Below are positions 7,192 through 15,484 of a DNA stretch of 64,000 bases, one piece after another; the first letter of the stretch is position 1; every line of letters begins with the position of its first letter. Below the pieces are notes generated by a model. It saw only the letters and a program-made list of their open reading frames with translations. It was not told the DNA's origin and did no database searches. Source of the DNA: Sinorhizobium fredii (GTDB taxonomy: Bacteria > Pseudomonadota > Alphaproteobacteria > Rhizobiales > Rhizobiaceae); assembly GCF_002944405.1 (NCBI RefSeq), contig NZ_CP024307.1, positions 3,657,001-3,721,000 on the forward strand, in the 5' to 3' direction. The position numbers and the translations under genes were made by a program.

Positions 7192-10071
7192 CTACTCCGC
7201 TGCCTCCAGCTTGCCGGCAATCCGCCGCGATTGGCGGGCCTGCTCGTCATAGTCGAGCTGCCAGTCGGTCGGACCGTTCGAGGGCGAGACCTGCACCGCC
7301 GTCACCTTGTATTCCGGGCAGTTGGTCGCCCAGTCGGAGAAGTCGGTCGTGATGACGTTCGCCTGCGTCGTCGGGTGATGGAAGGTGGTGTAGACGACGC
7401 CCGGCGCGACGCGGTCGGTGATCAGCGCCCGGAGCGTCGTGTCGCCCGAGCGGCTGGCAAGCCGGACCCAGTCGCCGTCGCGGATGCCGCGCTGCTCCGC
7501 ATCGTGCGGGTGGATCTCCAGCCGGTCCTCCGGGTGCCAGACGACATTGTCGGTACGCCGCGTCTGGGCGCCGACATTGTAGTGGCTGAGAATACGGCCG
7601 GTGGTGAGCAGCAGTGGGAAGCGCGGGCCGGTCTTCTCGTCGGTCGCCACATATTCGGTACGGATGAACTTGCCCTTGCCGCGCACGAAGCCGTCGACAT
7701 GCATGATCGGCGAGCCGAGCGGCGCCTTTTCGTTGCAGGGCCACTGCACCGAGCCCATCTTGTCGAGATAGTCATAGGAGACGAGCGCGAATGTCGGCGT
7801 CGTTGCGGCGATCTCGTCCATGATCTCGGACGGATGACCATAGTTCCAGTCCAATCCCATCGCCTGGGCGAGCTTCTGCGTCACCTCCCAGTCGGCATAG
7901 CCGTTCTTCGGCCGCATCACCTTGCGCACGCGGTTGATACGGCGCTCGGCATTGGTGAAGGTGCCGTCCTTTTCGAGGAAGGTCGAGCCCGGCAGGAAGA
8001 CATGCGCGTAGTTGGCCGTCTCGTTGAGGAAGAGGTCCTGCACCACGACGCATTCCATTGCCGCGAGGCCGGCGGCCACATGCTTGGTGTCCGGATCCGA
8101 CTGCAGGATGTCCTCGCCCTGGATGTAGATGCCCTTGAAGGTGCCGTCGACCGCCGCGTCGAGCATGTTCGGGATGCGCAGACCCGGCTCGTTGTTGAGT
8201 GTCACGCCCCAGAGCTTCTCGAAGGTTTCGCGCGTGGCGTCGTCGGATATGTGCCGGTAACCTGGCAGTTCGTGCGGGAAGGAGCCCATGTCGCAGGAGC
8301 CCTGCACGTTGTTCTGGCCGCGCAGCGGGTTGACGCCGACACCCGGCCGGCCGATGTTGCCGGTCACCATGGCGAGGTTGGCGATCGCCATCACCGTGGT
8401 CGAGCCCTGGCTATGCTCGGTGACGCCGAGACCGTAATAGATGGCGCCATTGCCGCCGGTGGCGTAAAGGCGCGCTGCACCGCGCACCAGTTCAGCCGGG
8501 ACGCCGGTATGGGCCTCGGTCGCTTCCGGGCTGTGATAGGGCTCGGCCACGAAGGCGGCCCAGTCCTCGAATTCCGACCAGTCGCAGCGCTCGCGAATGA
8601 AGGCTTCATCGGCAAGGCCCTCGGTGACGATGACATGGGCGAGTGCCGTCAGGATGGCGACGTTTGTGCCCGGCTTGATCGGCAAGTGGTACGAGGCTTC
8701 GACATGGGCCGAGCGGACGAGGTCGATCCGGCGCGGGTCGATGACGATCAGCTTGGCGCCCTCGCGCAGCCGCTTCTTCAGCCGCGAGGCAAAGACCGGG
8801 TGACCGTCGGTCGGGTTGGCGCCGATGATGATCGCGACGTCGGTGTGCTCGACGCTGTCGAAATTCTGCGTGCCGGCGGAGGTGCCGAAGGTCTGGTTGA
8901 GGCCGTAGCCGGTCGGCGAATGGCAGACGCGGGCGCAGGTATCGACATTGTTGTTGCCGAAACCGGCGCGCACCAGCTTCTGCACCAGATAGGTCTCCTC
9001 GTTGGTGCAGCGCGACGAGGTGATGCCGCCGACCGAATCGCGGCCGTACTGGTACTGGATGCGGCGGAACTCGGAAGCCACATGGGCATAGGCCTCCTCC
9101 CAGGTCACCTCGCGCCAGGGATCGCTGATCTTGTCGCGGATCATCGGATTGAGGATGCGGTCCTTGTGGCTGGAATAGCCATAGGCGAAGCGGCCCTTGA
9201 CGCAGGAATGGCCGCGGTTCGCCTGGCCGTCCTTCCACGGCACCATGCGCACCAGCTCCTCGCCGCGCATCTCCGCCTTGAAGGAGCAGCCGACGCCGCA
9301 GTAGGCGCAGGTGGTCACGACCGAATGCTCCGGCTGGCCGATCTCGATCACCGACTTTTCCGTCAGCGTCGCCGTCGGGCAGGCCTGCACGCAGGCGCCG
9401 CAGGAGACGCATTCCGAGGAGACGAAATCCTCGCTCATGCCGGCGGAAACGCGCGAATCGAAACCGCGGCCGCTGATCGTCAGCGCGAAGGTGCCCTGCA
9501 CTTCCTCGCAGGCGCGCACGCACCGCGAGCAGACGATGCATTTCGCCGGATCGAAGGTGAAATAGGGGTTGGATTCGTCCTTCGGCGCCCATTGGCGATT
9601 GATCTCGCCGTTGTTGCGCGCCTTGACGTGGTTGGACCCGTCATAGCCATAGCGCACGTCGCGCAGGCCGACGGCGCCGGCCATGTCCTGCAGCTCGCAA
9701 TCGCCATTGGCCGCACAGGTGAGGCAGTCGAGGGGGTGGTCGGAAATATAGAGTTCCATAACGCCGCGACGAACGTCCTTGAGGCGCTGCGTCTGGGTCG
9801 AGACGCTGATGCCCTGTGCGACTGGCGTCGTGCAGGAAGCCGGCATGCCGGCCCGGCCCTCGATCTCGACTAGACAGAGGCGGCAGGAGCCGAAGGCATC
9901 CATCATGTCCGAAGCGCAGAGCTTCGGCACCTCGATGCCCGCTTCCATCGCCGCCCGCATGATCGACGTGCCTTCTGGCACGGTGATCTCCTGCCCGTCG
10001 ATCGACAGCGTCACCAGCTTTTCGGACTTGGAAGCAGGAGTGCCGTAATTGATTTCATGAACGAGAGACAT
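7192..10071 (-). CDS. fdsA: NAD-dependent formate dehydrogenase, alpha (molybdenum) subunit
   Basis: A 959-residue catalytic subunit that oxidises formate to CO2. The iron-sulfur ligands are visible in order: a 2Fe-2S domain (Cys52, 63, 66, 80), a His-Cys cluster site (His112, Cys116, 119, 125), two 4Fe-4S motifs (Cys178/181/184/188 and 221/224/227/231), and the MopB-proximal cluster (Cys255/258/262/290). The Mo ligand is Cys383 followed by His384 in ARVCHSPTG, so this is a cysteine, not selenocysteine, enzyme. Length and layout match Rhodobacter/Cupriavidus FdsA. AGGAGG precedes the ATG. A 225-bp repeat-bearing gap separates it from fdsB. Confidence 0.97.
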   Translation of the reverse strand: MSLVHEINYGTPASKSEKLVTLSIDGQEITVPEGTSIMRAAMEAGIEVPKLCASDMMDAFGSCRLCLVEIEGRAGMPASCTTPVAQGISVSTQTQRLKDVRRGVMELYISDHPLDCLTCAANGDCELQDMAGAVGLRDVRYGYDGSNHVKARNNGEINRQWAPKDESNPYFTFDPAKCIVCSRCVRACEEVQGTFALTISGRGFDSRVSAGMSEDFVSSECVSCGACVQACPTATLTEKSVIEIGQPEHSVVTTCAYCGVGCSFKAEMRGEELVRMVPWKDGQANRGHSCVKGRFAYGYSSHKDRILNPMIRDKISDPWREVTWEEAYAHVASEFRRIQYQYGRDSVGGITSSRCTNEETYLVQKLVRAGFGNNNVDTCARVCHSPTGYGLNQTFGTSAGTQNFDSVEHTDVAIIIGANPTDGHPVFASRLKKRLREGAKLIVIDPRRIDLVRSAHVEASYHLPIKPGTNVAILTALAHVIVTEGLADEAFIRERCDWSEFEDWAAFVAEPYHSPEATEAHTGVPAELVRGAARLYATGGNGAIYYGLGVTEHSQGSTTVMAIANLAMVTGNIGRPGVGVNPLRGQNNVQGSCDMGSFPHELPGYRHISDDATRETFEKLWGVTLNNEPGLRIPNMLDAAVDGTFKGIYIQGEDILQSDPDTKHVAAGLAAMECVVVQDLFLNETANYAHVFLPGSTFLEKDGTFTNAERRINRVRKVMRPKNGYADWEVTQKLAQAMGLDWNYGHPSEIMDEIAATTPTFALVSYDYLDKMGSVQWPCNEKAPLGSPIMHVDGFVRGKGKFIRTEYVATDEKTGPRFPLLLTTGRILSHYNVGAQTRRTDNVVWHPEDRLEIHPHDAEQRGIRDGDWVRLASRSGDTTLRALITDRVAPGVVYTTFHHPTTQANVITTDFSDWATNCPEYKVTAVQVSPSNGPTDWQLDYDEQARQSRRIAGKLEAAE

Positions 10072-10109
10072 TCTGGGCCTCCTGAGAAATTGCGTTCAGC
10101 GAGGGCTCG

Positions 10110-10281
10110 CCCCCCTCTGCTTTCCCGGGCATCTCCCCCATAAGGGGGGAGAATGGATGTGGCACGTTCTGCATCCACACCGGAGAATTCCACCCGCAGA
10201 ATCGTTTTGGCGGGAGCGGGCGGCCAGCCGCGAGTCGATGTCCCCCCTTGTGGGGGAGATGCCCGGCAGGCCAGAGGGGGG
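10110..10281. repeat. Long inverted-repeat element inside the fds operon
   Basis: Positions 10110-10150 and 10241-10281 are about 41-bp arms that are near-exact reverse complements (shared cores GGGCATCTCCCCC and CCCCTCTG), separated by 90 bp. The element fills most of the fdsB-fdsA intergenic space. Its G/C-run design resembles the pair at 510-668, suggesting a related dispersed rhizobial palindromic element. Transcribed, it could form a stable stem that affects mRNA stability or read-through to fdsA. Confidence 0.78.
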
Positions 10282-10296
10282 TGTTCGCCGCGTTCA

Positions 10297-11853
10297 TCAT
10301 TCCGCAGCCTCCACCACCGGCGCGGGCTCGAAATCCTCCGGGAAATGTGTCATGGCGCTCATCACCGGATAGGGCGTGAAGCCGCCGAGGGCGCAGAGCG
10401 AGCCGAACTTCATCGTGTTGCAGAGATCGGCGAGCAGTTCGCGGTTCTTCTCCGGTTCGATGCCGGCAGCGATCTTGTCCGCCACCTCGACACCGCGGGT
10501 TGAGCCGATGCGGCAGGGCGTGCACTTACCGCAGCTCTCTACGGCGCAGAACTCCATGGCGAAGCGCGCCTGCTTCAGCATGTCGGCCGTGTCGTCGAAA
10601 ACCACGATGCCGGCATGGCCGATCAGCCCATCTTTCGCCGCGAAGGCCTCGTAATCGAACGGCGTATCGAACAGCGCCCGCGGGAAATAGGCGCCGAGCG
10701 GACCGCCGACCTGCACCGCTTTAACCGGTCGGCCGCTTGCCGTGCCGCCTCCGATCGCGTCAACGATCTCACCGAGAGTAAGGCCGAACGCCGTCTCGTA
10801 GAGGCCGGCATGCTTGACGTTGCCGGCGATCTGGATCGGGATCGTACCGCGCGAGCGGCCCATGCCGAAATCGCGGTAGTAGGCGGCGCCCTTCTCGAGA
10901 ATCACCGGCACCGAAGCGAGCGAGATGACGTTGTTGATGACCGTCGGGCAATCGAACAGACCCTTGTGGGCCGGCAGCGGCGGCTTGGCGCGCACCAGCC
11001 CGCGCTTGCCCTCGAGACTGTTCAACAGCGACGTCTCCTCGCCGCAGACATAGGCGCCGGCGCCGGTCCTGACTTCCATGTCGAAGGCATGCGCCGAACC
11101 GAGAACGGAGGTGCCGAGCACGCCGGCGGCGCGCGCGACCTCGATCGCAGCGCTCATCGCCGCGATCGCATGCGGATATTCTGAGCGGGTGTAGACGTAA
11201 CCCTTGGTGGCGCCTGTTGCGATGCCGGCGATTGCCATGCCCTCGATAAGCACGAAGGGGTCGCCCTCCATAATCATCCGGTCGGCGAAGGTACCGCTGT
11301 CGCCCTCGTCGGCATTGCAGACGATGTATTTTTGCGGCCCCGCCGTTTCGAGGACGGTCTTCCATTTGATGCCGGTCGGGAAGCCCGCACCACCGCGACC
11401 GCGCAGGCCGCTTTCGGTAACTTCGGCGACGATCGCCGCCGGCGCCAGCGAGACGGACTTCTGAAGACCGCACAGGCCCCCATGGGCGCGATAGTCGTCG
11501 AGCGACAGGGGATCGATGACTCCGCAGCGCGCGAAGGTCAGCCGCGTCTGGTTCTTGAGGAAGGGGATCTCTTCCGTCTTGCCGAGGCAGAGCGGATGCG
11601 CGTCGCCCGAGATGAACCCGGCATCGAGGAGCGAGGCGACGTCGCGGGCCCTCACCGGACCGTAGCCAATGCGCCCCTCGGCGGTTTCGACCTCGACTAG
11701 CGGTTCAAGCCAGTGCATGCCGCGCGAGCCGTTGCGGATGATCGTTGCGTCGAGGCCGCGCGCCGCGACCGCCTCGGCCATTGCTGCCGCCACCTTTTCG
11801 GCGCCAAGGGCAATCGCTGCGGCATCGCGTGGAATGTAGATCTTCACGGTCAT
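10297..11853 (-). CDS. fdsB: NAD-dependent formate dehydrogenase, beta (flavin/NADH) subunit
   Basis: A 518-residue subunit homologous to NuoF with a fused thioredoxin-like N terminus (about residues 1-110). It carries the NADH/FMN region (GLRGRGGAGFPTGIKW; then CNADEGDSGTFADR), the SLBB segment, and the C-terminal 4Fe-4S motif ESCGKCTPCRIGSTRG. It moves electrons from the FdsA clusters through FMN to NAD+. The start overlaps the fdsG stop by 4 bp (ATGA), so translation is probably coupled. Downstream the operon is interrupted by the palindromic element at 10110-10281. Confidence 0.96.
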   Translation of the reverse strand: MTVKIYIPRDAAAIALGAEKVAAAMAEAVAARGLDATIIRNGSRGMHWLEPLVEVETAEGRIGYGPVRARDVASLLDAGFISGDAHPLCLGKTEEIPFLKNQTRLTFARCGVIDPLSLDDYRAHGGLCGLQKSVSLAPAAIVAEVTESGLRGRGGAGFPTGIKWKTVLETAGPQKYIVCNADEGDSGTFADRMIMEGDPFVLIEGMAIAGIATGATKGYVYTRSEYPHAIAAMSAAIEVARAAGVLGTSVLGSAHAFDMEVRTGAGAYVCGEETSLLNSLEGKRGLVRAKPPLPAHKGLFDCPTVINNVISLASVPVILEKGAAYYRDFGMGRSRGTIPIQIAGNVKHAGLYETAFGLTLGEIVDAIGGGTASGRPVKAVQVGGPLGAYFPRALFDTPFDYEAFAAKDGLIGHAGIVVFDDTADMLKQARFAMEFCAVESCGKCTPCRIGSTRGVEVADKIAAGIEPEKNRELLADLCNTMKFGSLCALGGFTPYPVMSAMTHFPEDFEPAPVVEAAE

Positions 11854-12329
11854 CGGCGTGCCTCCGCGACCAGCGCCTCGAGCTCCGCATCGTCAAGCCG
11901 CGCATACACCTCGCCATCGAGCATCGCCGACGGCGAGCAGGAACAGAGCCCGAGACAGTAGACCGGTTCGAGCGTCACGGCGCCGTCCGGCGTCGTCTCG
12001 TGGAAATCGATGCCGAGCAGCGCCTTGGCGCGCTCGGCAAGCCGATCGCCGCCCATCGACTGACAGGCCTCGGCACGACAGAGTTTCAACACATGCCGTC
12101 CGGCCGGGTGCTCGCGGAAATCGTGGTAGAAGGTGACGACGCCGTAGACTTCGGCACGCGACAGGTTGAGTTCGCGGGCGATCACCGGCAGGCATTCCTG
12201 CGGCACATAGCCGAACTCGTCCTGGATCTCGTGCAGGATCGGCAGAAGCGGGCCTTCCAGCCCCTTGAGTTCGCCGACGATCGCCAGCGTGCGCTCGGTC
12301 ACGTCTGCGCGCGGCAGATGAATATTCAC
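11850..12329 (-). CDS. fdsG: NAD-dependent formate dehydrogenase, gamma subunit
   Basis: A 159-residue NuoE-like thioredoxin-fold protein with 2Fe-2S ligands Cys84, Cys89, Cys125 and Cys129 (CRAEAC and CLGLC). It forms the diaphorase module with FdsB. The start is GTG at 12329, preceded by a good GGGAGGG site 8 bp upstream. It is the first gene of the fdsGBA-fdhD-fdsD operon, 174 bp after the LysR regulator on the same strand. Confidence 0.95.
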   Translation of the reverse strand: MNIHLPRADVTERTLAIVGELKGLEGPLLPILHEIQDEFGYVPQECLPVIARELNLSRAEVYGVVTFYHDFREHPAGRHVLKLCRAEACQSMGGDRLAERAKALLGIDFHETTPDGAVTLEPVYCLGLCSCSPSAMLDGEVYARLDDAELEALVAEARR

Positions 12330-12489
12330 CCGAAGAGCCCTCCCGGCTCGCGGCGCATCGAGGTCTTGATTGGACCGCCACGCCAGATTTCATAGGCTGT
12401 TGCAGAGATCGGAGCCTCTTCGCCTCTGCGACAGGCAATAAGCTTCGCGCTTAAGGGCAGAAGGGTCAATAATGCTGTTCCGTCGATCG

Positions 12490-12504
12490 ATAGAAAAAAT
12501 CTAT
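12490..12504. promoter_or_regulatory. Candidate LysR-type box (ATAG-N7-CTAT) upstream of fdsG
   Basis: Positions 12490-12504 read ATAG, seven A/T-rich bases, CTAT: a perfect dyad that fits the T-N11-A rule for LysR-type regulators. It overlaps the end of the upstream LysR gene and sits about 161 bp before the fdsG start codon, the expected zone for an activator site. Binding is inferred, not shown. Confidence 0.45.
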
Positions 12505-13397
12505 TAAACGGCATTGCGCTCGCTGAGCATGCGTGCCTCGTGCAGCAAGGCCGAGACCAATGGCGTAAACGGCTCACGATAGGTCGCCACCAGGCCGACC
12601 GTGTGGCGCACGTCGGGCTCGACGATCGGAATCAACCGGATATCCTGAGGAAACCCGAAGGATTTCGCGACGTTATGAGGCATGATGCTCGCCCAGCGTC
12701 CTGTCCTTACGTGGGAAAAGAGGACGATCATCGAGTTCGATTCGAGCGTTGGGCTCGCCACCGCGCCGGCTTCGGCAAAATGCTGATTGATGATGCGCCG
12801 GTTCTGCATGTCGGCCGTCAATAGACAAAGCCGAATATTGCTAACTTCCTTCCAGGTCACGCTTTCGCGATCGGAAAGCGGGCTCTCGGCGGCGGTAACC
12901 AGATGATATTGCTCGATCTGAAGCGGCACGCTAGTGACGCGGCCGAGCGGTTCGTTCTCCAGATAGGTCAGTCCCGCGTCGATCTCGAGATTTTCGAGCA
13001 GCGCCAGGATCTGCAGCGACGTGGTCGAAAGTACCGAAAAGGTGACGTCGGGATGCTTCTCCTGAAAGGGAGCGGTGATGAGCGGCACCATGGAAAGCGT
13101 CGTCGGGATGGCGGCGAGGCGGATGTGGCCGGAAAGGCCCTTGCGCGCCGCGCGCATCTCCTCGCGCATGGTGCGCGTATCGCCGACGATCCGCCGCGCC
13201 CATTCCAGCACCCGCTGGCCCTCCGGCGTCAGCCCCTGAAAGCGCGAGCCGCGATTGACGAGAATGACGCCGAGCTGGTCCTCGAGCTGGCGGATCGCCG
13301 CCGACAGCGTCGGCTGCGTCACGCCGCACTCTTCCGCCGCGCGACCAAAATGCCGTTCGCGGGCAAGGACGAGGAAGAATTCCAGTTTGTCGATCAT
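12504..13397 (-). CDS. LysR-family regulator, probably of the formate dehydrogenase operon
   Basis: A 297-residue LysR-type regulator: N-terminal winged helix-turn-helix (residues about 1-60, with HFGRAAEECGVTQPTLSAAIRQLEDQLG) and a two-lobed effector domain. It lies directly upstream of fdsG in the same orientation, the position held by fdsR in Cupriavidus and similar bacteria, where it regulates formate oxidation. The effector is unknown but formate is the obvious candidate. The name fdsR is positional inference, so no symbol is given. Confidence 0.88.
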   Translation of the reverse strand: MIDKLEFFLVLARERHFGRAAEECGVTQPTLSAAIRQLEDQLGVILVNRGSRFQGLTPEGQRVLEWARRIVGDTRTMREEMRAARKGLSGHIRLAAIPTTLSMVPLITAPFQEKHPDVTFSVLSTTSLQILALLENLEIDAGLTYLENEPLGRVTSVPLQIEQYHLVTAAESPLSDRESVTWKEVSNIRLCLLTADMQNRRIINQHFAEAGAVASPTLESNSMIVLFSHVRTGRWASIMPHNVAKSFGFPQDIRLIPIVEPDVRHTVGLVATYREPFTPLVSALLHEARMLSERNAV

Positions 13398-13442
13398 TTC
13401 TCGCCCTTAGAAATCGCTGCTGGCGACAGCCCCTCACCCTAG

Positions 13443-13468
13443 CCCTCTCCCCGCACGCGGGGAGAGGG
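13443..13468. terminator. Perfect 12-bp stem hairpin in the SDR-LysR gap
   Basis: CCCTCTCCCCGC and its exact complement flank a 2-base centre. It lies downstream of the minus-strand SDR gene and upstream of the LysR gene, so it may end SDR transcription. It may instead be part of the neighbouring mosaic repeat. Confidence 0.5.
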
Positions 13469-13511
13469 GACCGGAATCGCCCGGCTTGTCCCTTCTGCCA
13501 CGCGCCGAAGC

Positions 13512-13617
13512 CGCTTGCTCCTTCTCCCTGAGTGCCGGAAAGAGGGACCTCAACGGCGCGGCATATCCCTTCTCTCCGCATGCGGGAAGAAGGTGCCGGC
13601 AGGCGGATGAGGGGCGG
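13512..13617 (-). repeat. RIME-like mosaic palindromic element, copy 1
   Basis: Read on the minus strand this ~106-bp segment matches 32450-32577 over most of its length: CCCCTCATCC, GCCTGCCGGC, an imperfect CTTCTTCCCGC hairpin, ATGCCGCGCC, then a second degenerate hairpin. Size and two-palindrome layout fit the Rhizobium-specific intergenic mosaic element (RIME). It lies between the SDR gene and the LysR gene. Confidence 0.7.
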
Positions 13618-13641
13618 AACCGCGCACGACTCGCGCAACTC

Positions 13642-14412
13642 CTAGCAGATCAACTGCCCACCATTCACCTCCAGCACCTGGCCGGTGATATAGCCGGAAA
13701 GCGCATGCGAGGCGAGGAAGAGATAGGCAGGGGCGCAATCCTCGGCGGTTCCGAGCCGTCCGAGCGGAATCGACCTGCGCGTCGCCTCCAGCTTGTCGGG
13801 CGTCGAATAGCGCTCGTGGAAATCGGTGGTGATCGTGCCGGGCGAGACGCAATTGACGCGGATGCCTTCCGGTGCCAGTTCGCGCGCCAACGCCTTGGAA
13901 TAGGTGGCGATGAAGGCCTTTGTAGCGGAATAGATCGACGAACCGGCGCTGCCGCCGGAGCGCGCCGAGATCGACACCGTATTGACGATCGCCGGATGCG
14001 CGCCCTTGCGTAGGAGCGGCAGCATCGCCCGGGTCATCTCCACGACCGAGGTCTGATTGAGCTGGACGATCGTCCGGTATTCGTCGTCGGTCAAATCAGC
14101 AGCCGGAAAGCGGCCGACCATCGTGCCGGCATTGTTGACGAGAACGTCGAGGCTGTCGAAACGGCTCCTCACCTCGTCGGCAAGGGACTTGACGCCCCGG
14201 GGGACGAGAAAATCCGCCGCCGCGAGAAACGCCCTGCCCTCCCCCGCCGCCAGGTCGAGAAAATCGGGGCGGACATCGGAAAGCGTCCGGCCGACATGGA
14301 CCAGCACGCGCGCACCGCAATCGAGGAACTCCCGCGCAACCTCGAGACCAATGCCCCGGCCGGCGCCGGTCACCACCACATTCATGCCCTTGAACAAGGC
14401 CGGATGATACAT
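13642..14412 (-). CDS. Short-chain dehydrogenase/reductase (SDR) beside the glycerol locus
   Basis: A 256-residue classical SDR: TGAGRGIG dinucleotide-binding motif near residue 15, NNAG, the catalytic Ser-Tyr-Lys in SISARSGGSAGSSIYSATKAF, and the C-terminal GYITGQVLEVNGGQ. The frame runs upstream to 14556, but the ATG at 14412 is preceded by AGGGAGG at good spacing and gives the normal family length. It is divergent from glpR across about 180 bp that holds a likely GlpR operator, so it may share regulation with glycerol use. Substrate unknown; a polyol or 3-oxoacyl substrate is possible. Confidence 0.87.
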   Translation of the reverse strand: MYHPALFKGMNVVVTGAGRGIGLEVAREFLDCGARVLVHVGRTLSDVRPDFLDLAAGEGRAFLAAADFLVPRGVKSLADEVRSRFDSLDVLVNNAGTMVGRFPAADLTDDEYRTIVQLNQTSVVEMTRAMLPLLRKGAHPAIVNTVSISARSGGSAGSSIYSATKAFIATYSKALARELAPEGIRVNCVSPGTITTDFHERYSTPDKLEATRRSIPLGRLGTAEDCAPAYLFLASHALSGYITGQVLEVNGGQLIC

Positions 14413-14540
14413 GGGCTTGCCTACCTCCCTCTCGGAAAACCACGCTGGCGCATCGCATGACGGATTGCAATGGTTGGCCGCGGCGATTGCTGCAGTCGAA
14501 CTGCCAAACCGCAACCAAGCGCTGATTCTGAAATTGCGCT

Positions 14541-14577
14541 GCTTTCGTTTTTGCATATTATGAAAGCAAACGAAAGC
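14541..14577. promoter_or_regulatory. Candidate GlpR operator between SDR and glpR
   Basis: Perfect 10-bp inverted arms GCTTTCGTTT (14541-14550) and AAACGAAAGC (14568-14577) around an AT-rich centre, 15 bp upstream of glpR. The CTTTCG/CGAAAG half-site recurs at 15431-15470 upstream of glpD. The placement suggests autoregulation by GlpR. Confidence 0.55.
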
Positions 14578-14591
14578 AGAGGGAGCGAAGC

Positions 14592-15356
14592 ATGTATCTC
14601 AGCGGACGGCAAGCGGAGATCCTGGAACTGGCCAAGGCCGAGGGCCGGGTGCTCGTCGAGGAACTCGCGCAGCGTTTCTCGGTGACGCCGCAGACGATCC
14701 GCAAGGACCTGAACGACCTCTGCGATGCCCGGGTCCTGAACCGCATCCATGGCGGCGCGATCTTTCCGAGCGGCAAGGAGAACGTGAAATACGACGCGCG
14801 CCGCCAGATCGCCGCGTCGGAGAAACAGGCCATCGGCCGAGCCGCCGCCGCCCTCATCCCCGACAACGCCTCGCTCTTCATCAATATCGGCACCACCACC
14901 GAAGCGGTCGGAGAAGCGCTTCTCGACCACAAGGAACTGATGGTCATCACCAACAATATCAATGTCGCCAATCGGTTGCGGGTCTTCCCCTCGATCGAGG
15001 TGGTGATCGCCGGCGGCGTCGTGCGCGGTTCGGACGGCGGCATCGTCGGCGAGGCGGCGGTCGATTTCATCAGGCAGTTTAAGGTCGATTTCGCGGTCAT
15101 CGGCGCCTCCGCGATCGACCACGACGGCGCGCTTCTCGATTTCGACTATCGCGAGGTGAAAGTCGCACAGGCGATCATCGCCAACGCCCGGCACGTCATC
15201 CTCGTGTCCGATTCCACGAAGTTCGAACGCACCGCGCCTGTGCGGATCGGCCATATCTCCCAGGTCCAGACCTTCATCACCGACCGGTGCATCATTGAAA
15301 ACGTTCGCAAGATCTGTTCCGAGCAAGGGGTCAAGCTGGTCGAAACCGAGGCTTGA
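14592..15356 (+). CDS. glpR: GlpR, DeoR-family repressor of glycerol genes
   Basis: A 254-residue DeoR-family regulator: N-terminal helix-turn-helix (residues about 1-57, RQAEILELAKAEGRVLVEELAQ then VTPQTIRKDL) and a sugar-phosphate-binding isomerase-like domain (about 75-235) with INIGTTTEAV and DFAVIGASAID. It sits directly before glpD and the glycerol transporter and most likely represses them until glycerol-3-phosphate is present. An AGGGAGCG site precedes the ATG. Confidence 0.93.
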   Translation: MYLSGRQAEILELAKAEGRVLVEELAQRFSVTPQTIRKDLNDLCDARVLNRIHGGAIFPSGKENVKYDARRQIAASEKQAIGRAAAALIPDNASLFINIGTTTEAVGEALLDHKELMVITNNINVANRLRVFPSIEVVIAGGVVRGSDGGIVGEAAVDFIRQFKVDFAVIGASAIDHDGALLDFDYREVKVAQAIIANARHVILVSDSTKFERTAPVRIGHISQVQTFITDRCIIENVRKICSEQGVKLVETEA

Positions 15357-15430
15357 GCGCGCCGGCGGGCTGCGGCGAGATTCGGGAAACATTCGTTTGA
15401 CATTCGAAATGTTTTCATTTTAACTGCCTT

Positions 15431-15470
15431 CACTTTCGCGATGACATAAATTTGTGCATTGCGAAAAGTG
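15431..15470. promoter_or_regulatory. Candidate GlpR operator upstream of glpD
   Basis: CACTTTCGC (15431-15439) and GCGAAAAGTG (15461-15470) are near-perfect inverted arms ending at the glpD ribosome site. They share the CTTTCG/CGAAA half-site with the glpR upstream dyad. A second AT-rich run with repeated ACATTCG at about 15389-15406 lies just upstream. Confidence 0.45.
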
Positions 15471-15484
15471 GAGGGGCAATCGCG

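Noticed and set aside
7231..9873. Long open frame antisense to fdsA (about 880 codons)
   Set aside because: It mirrors a well-conserved gene in a high-GC genome, has no family motifs and no ribosome site; antisense shadow frames of this kind recur opposite many genes here.
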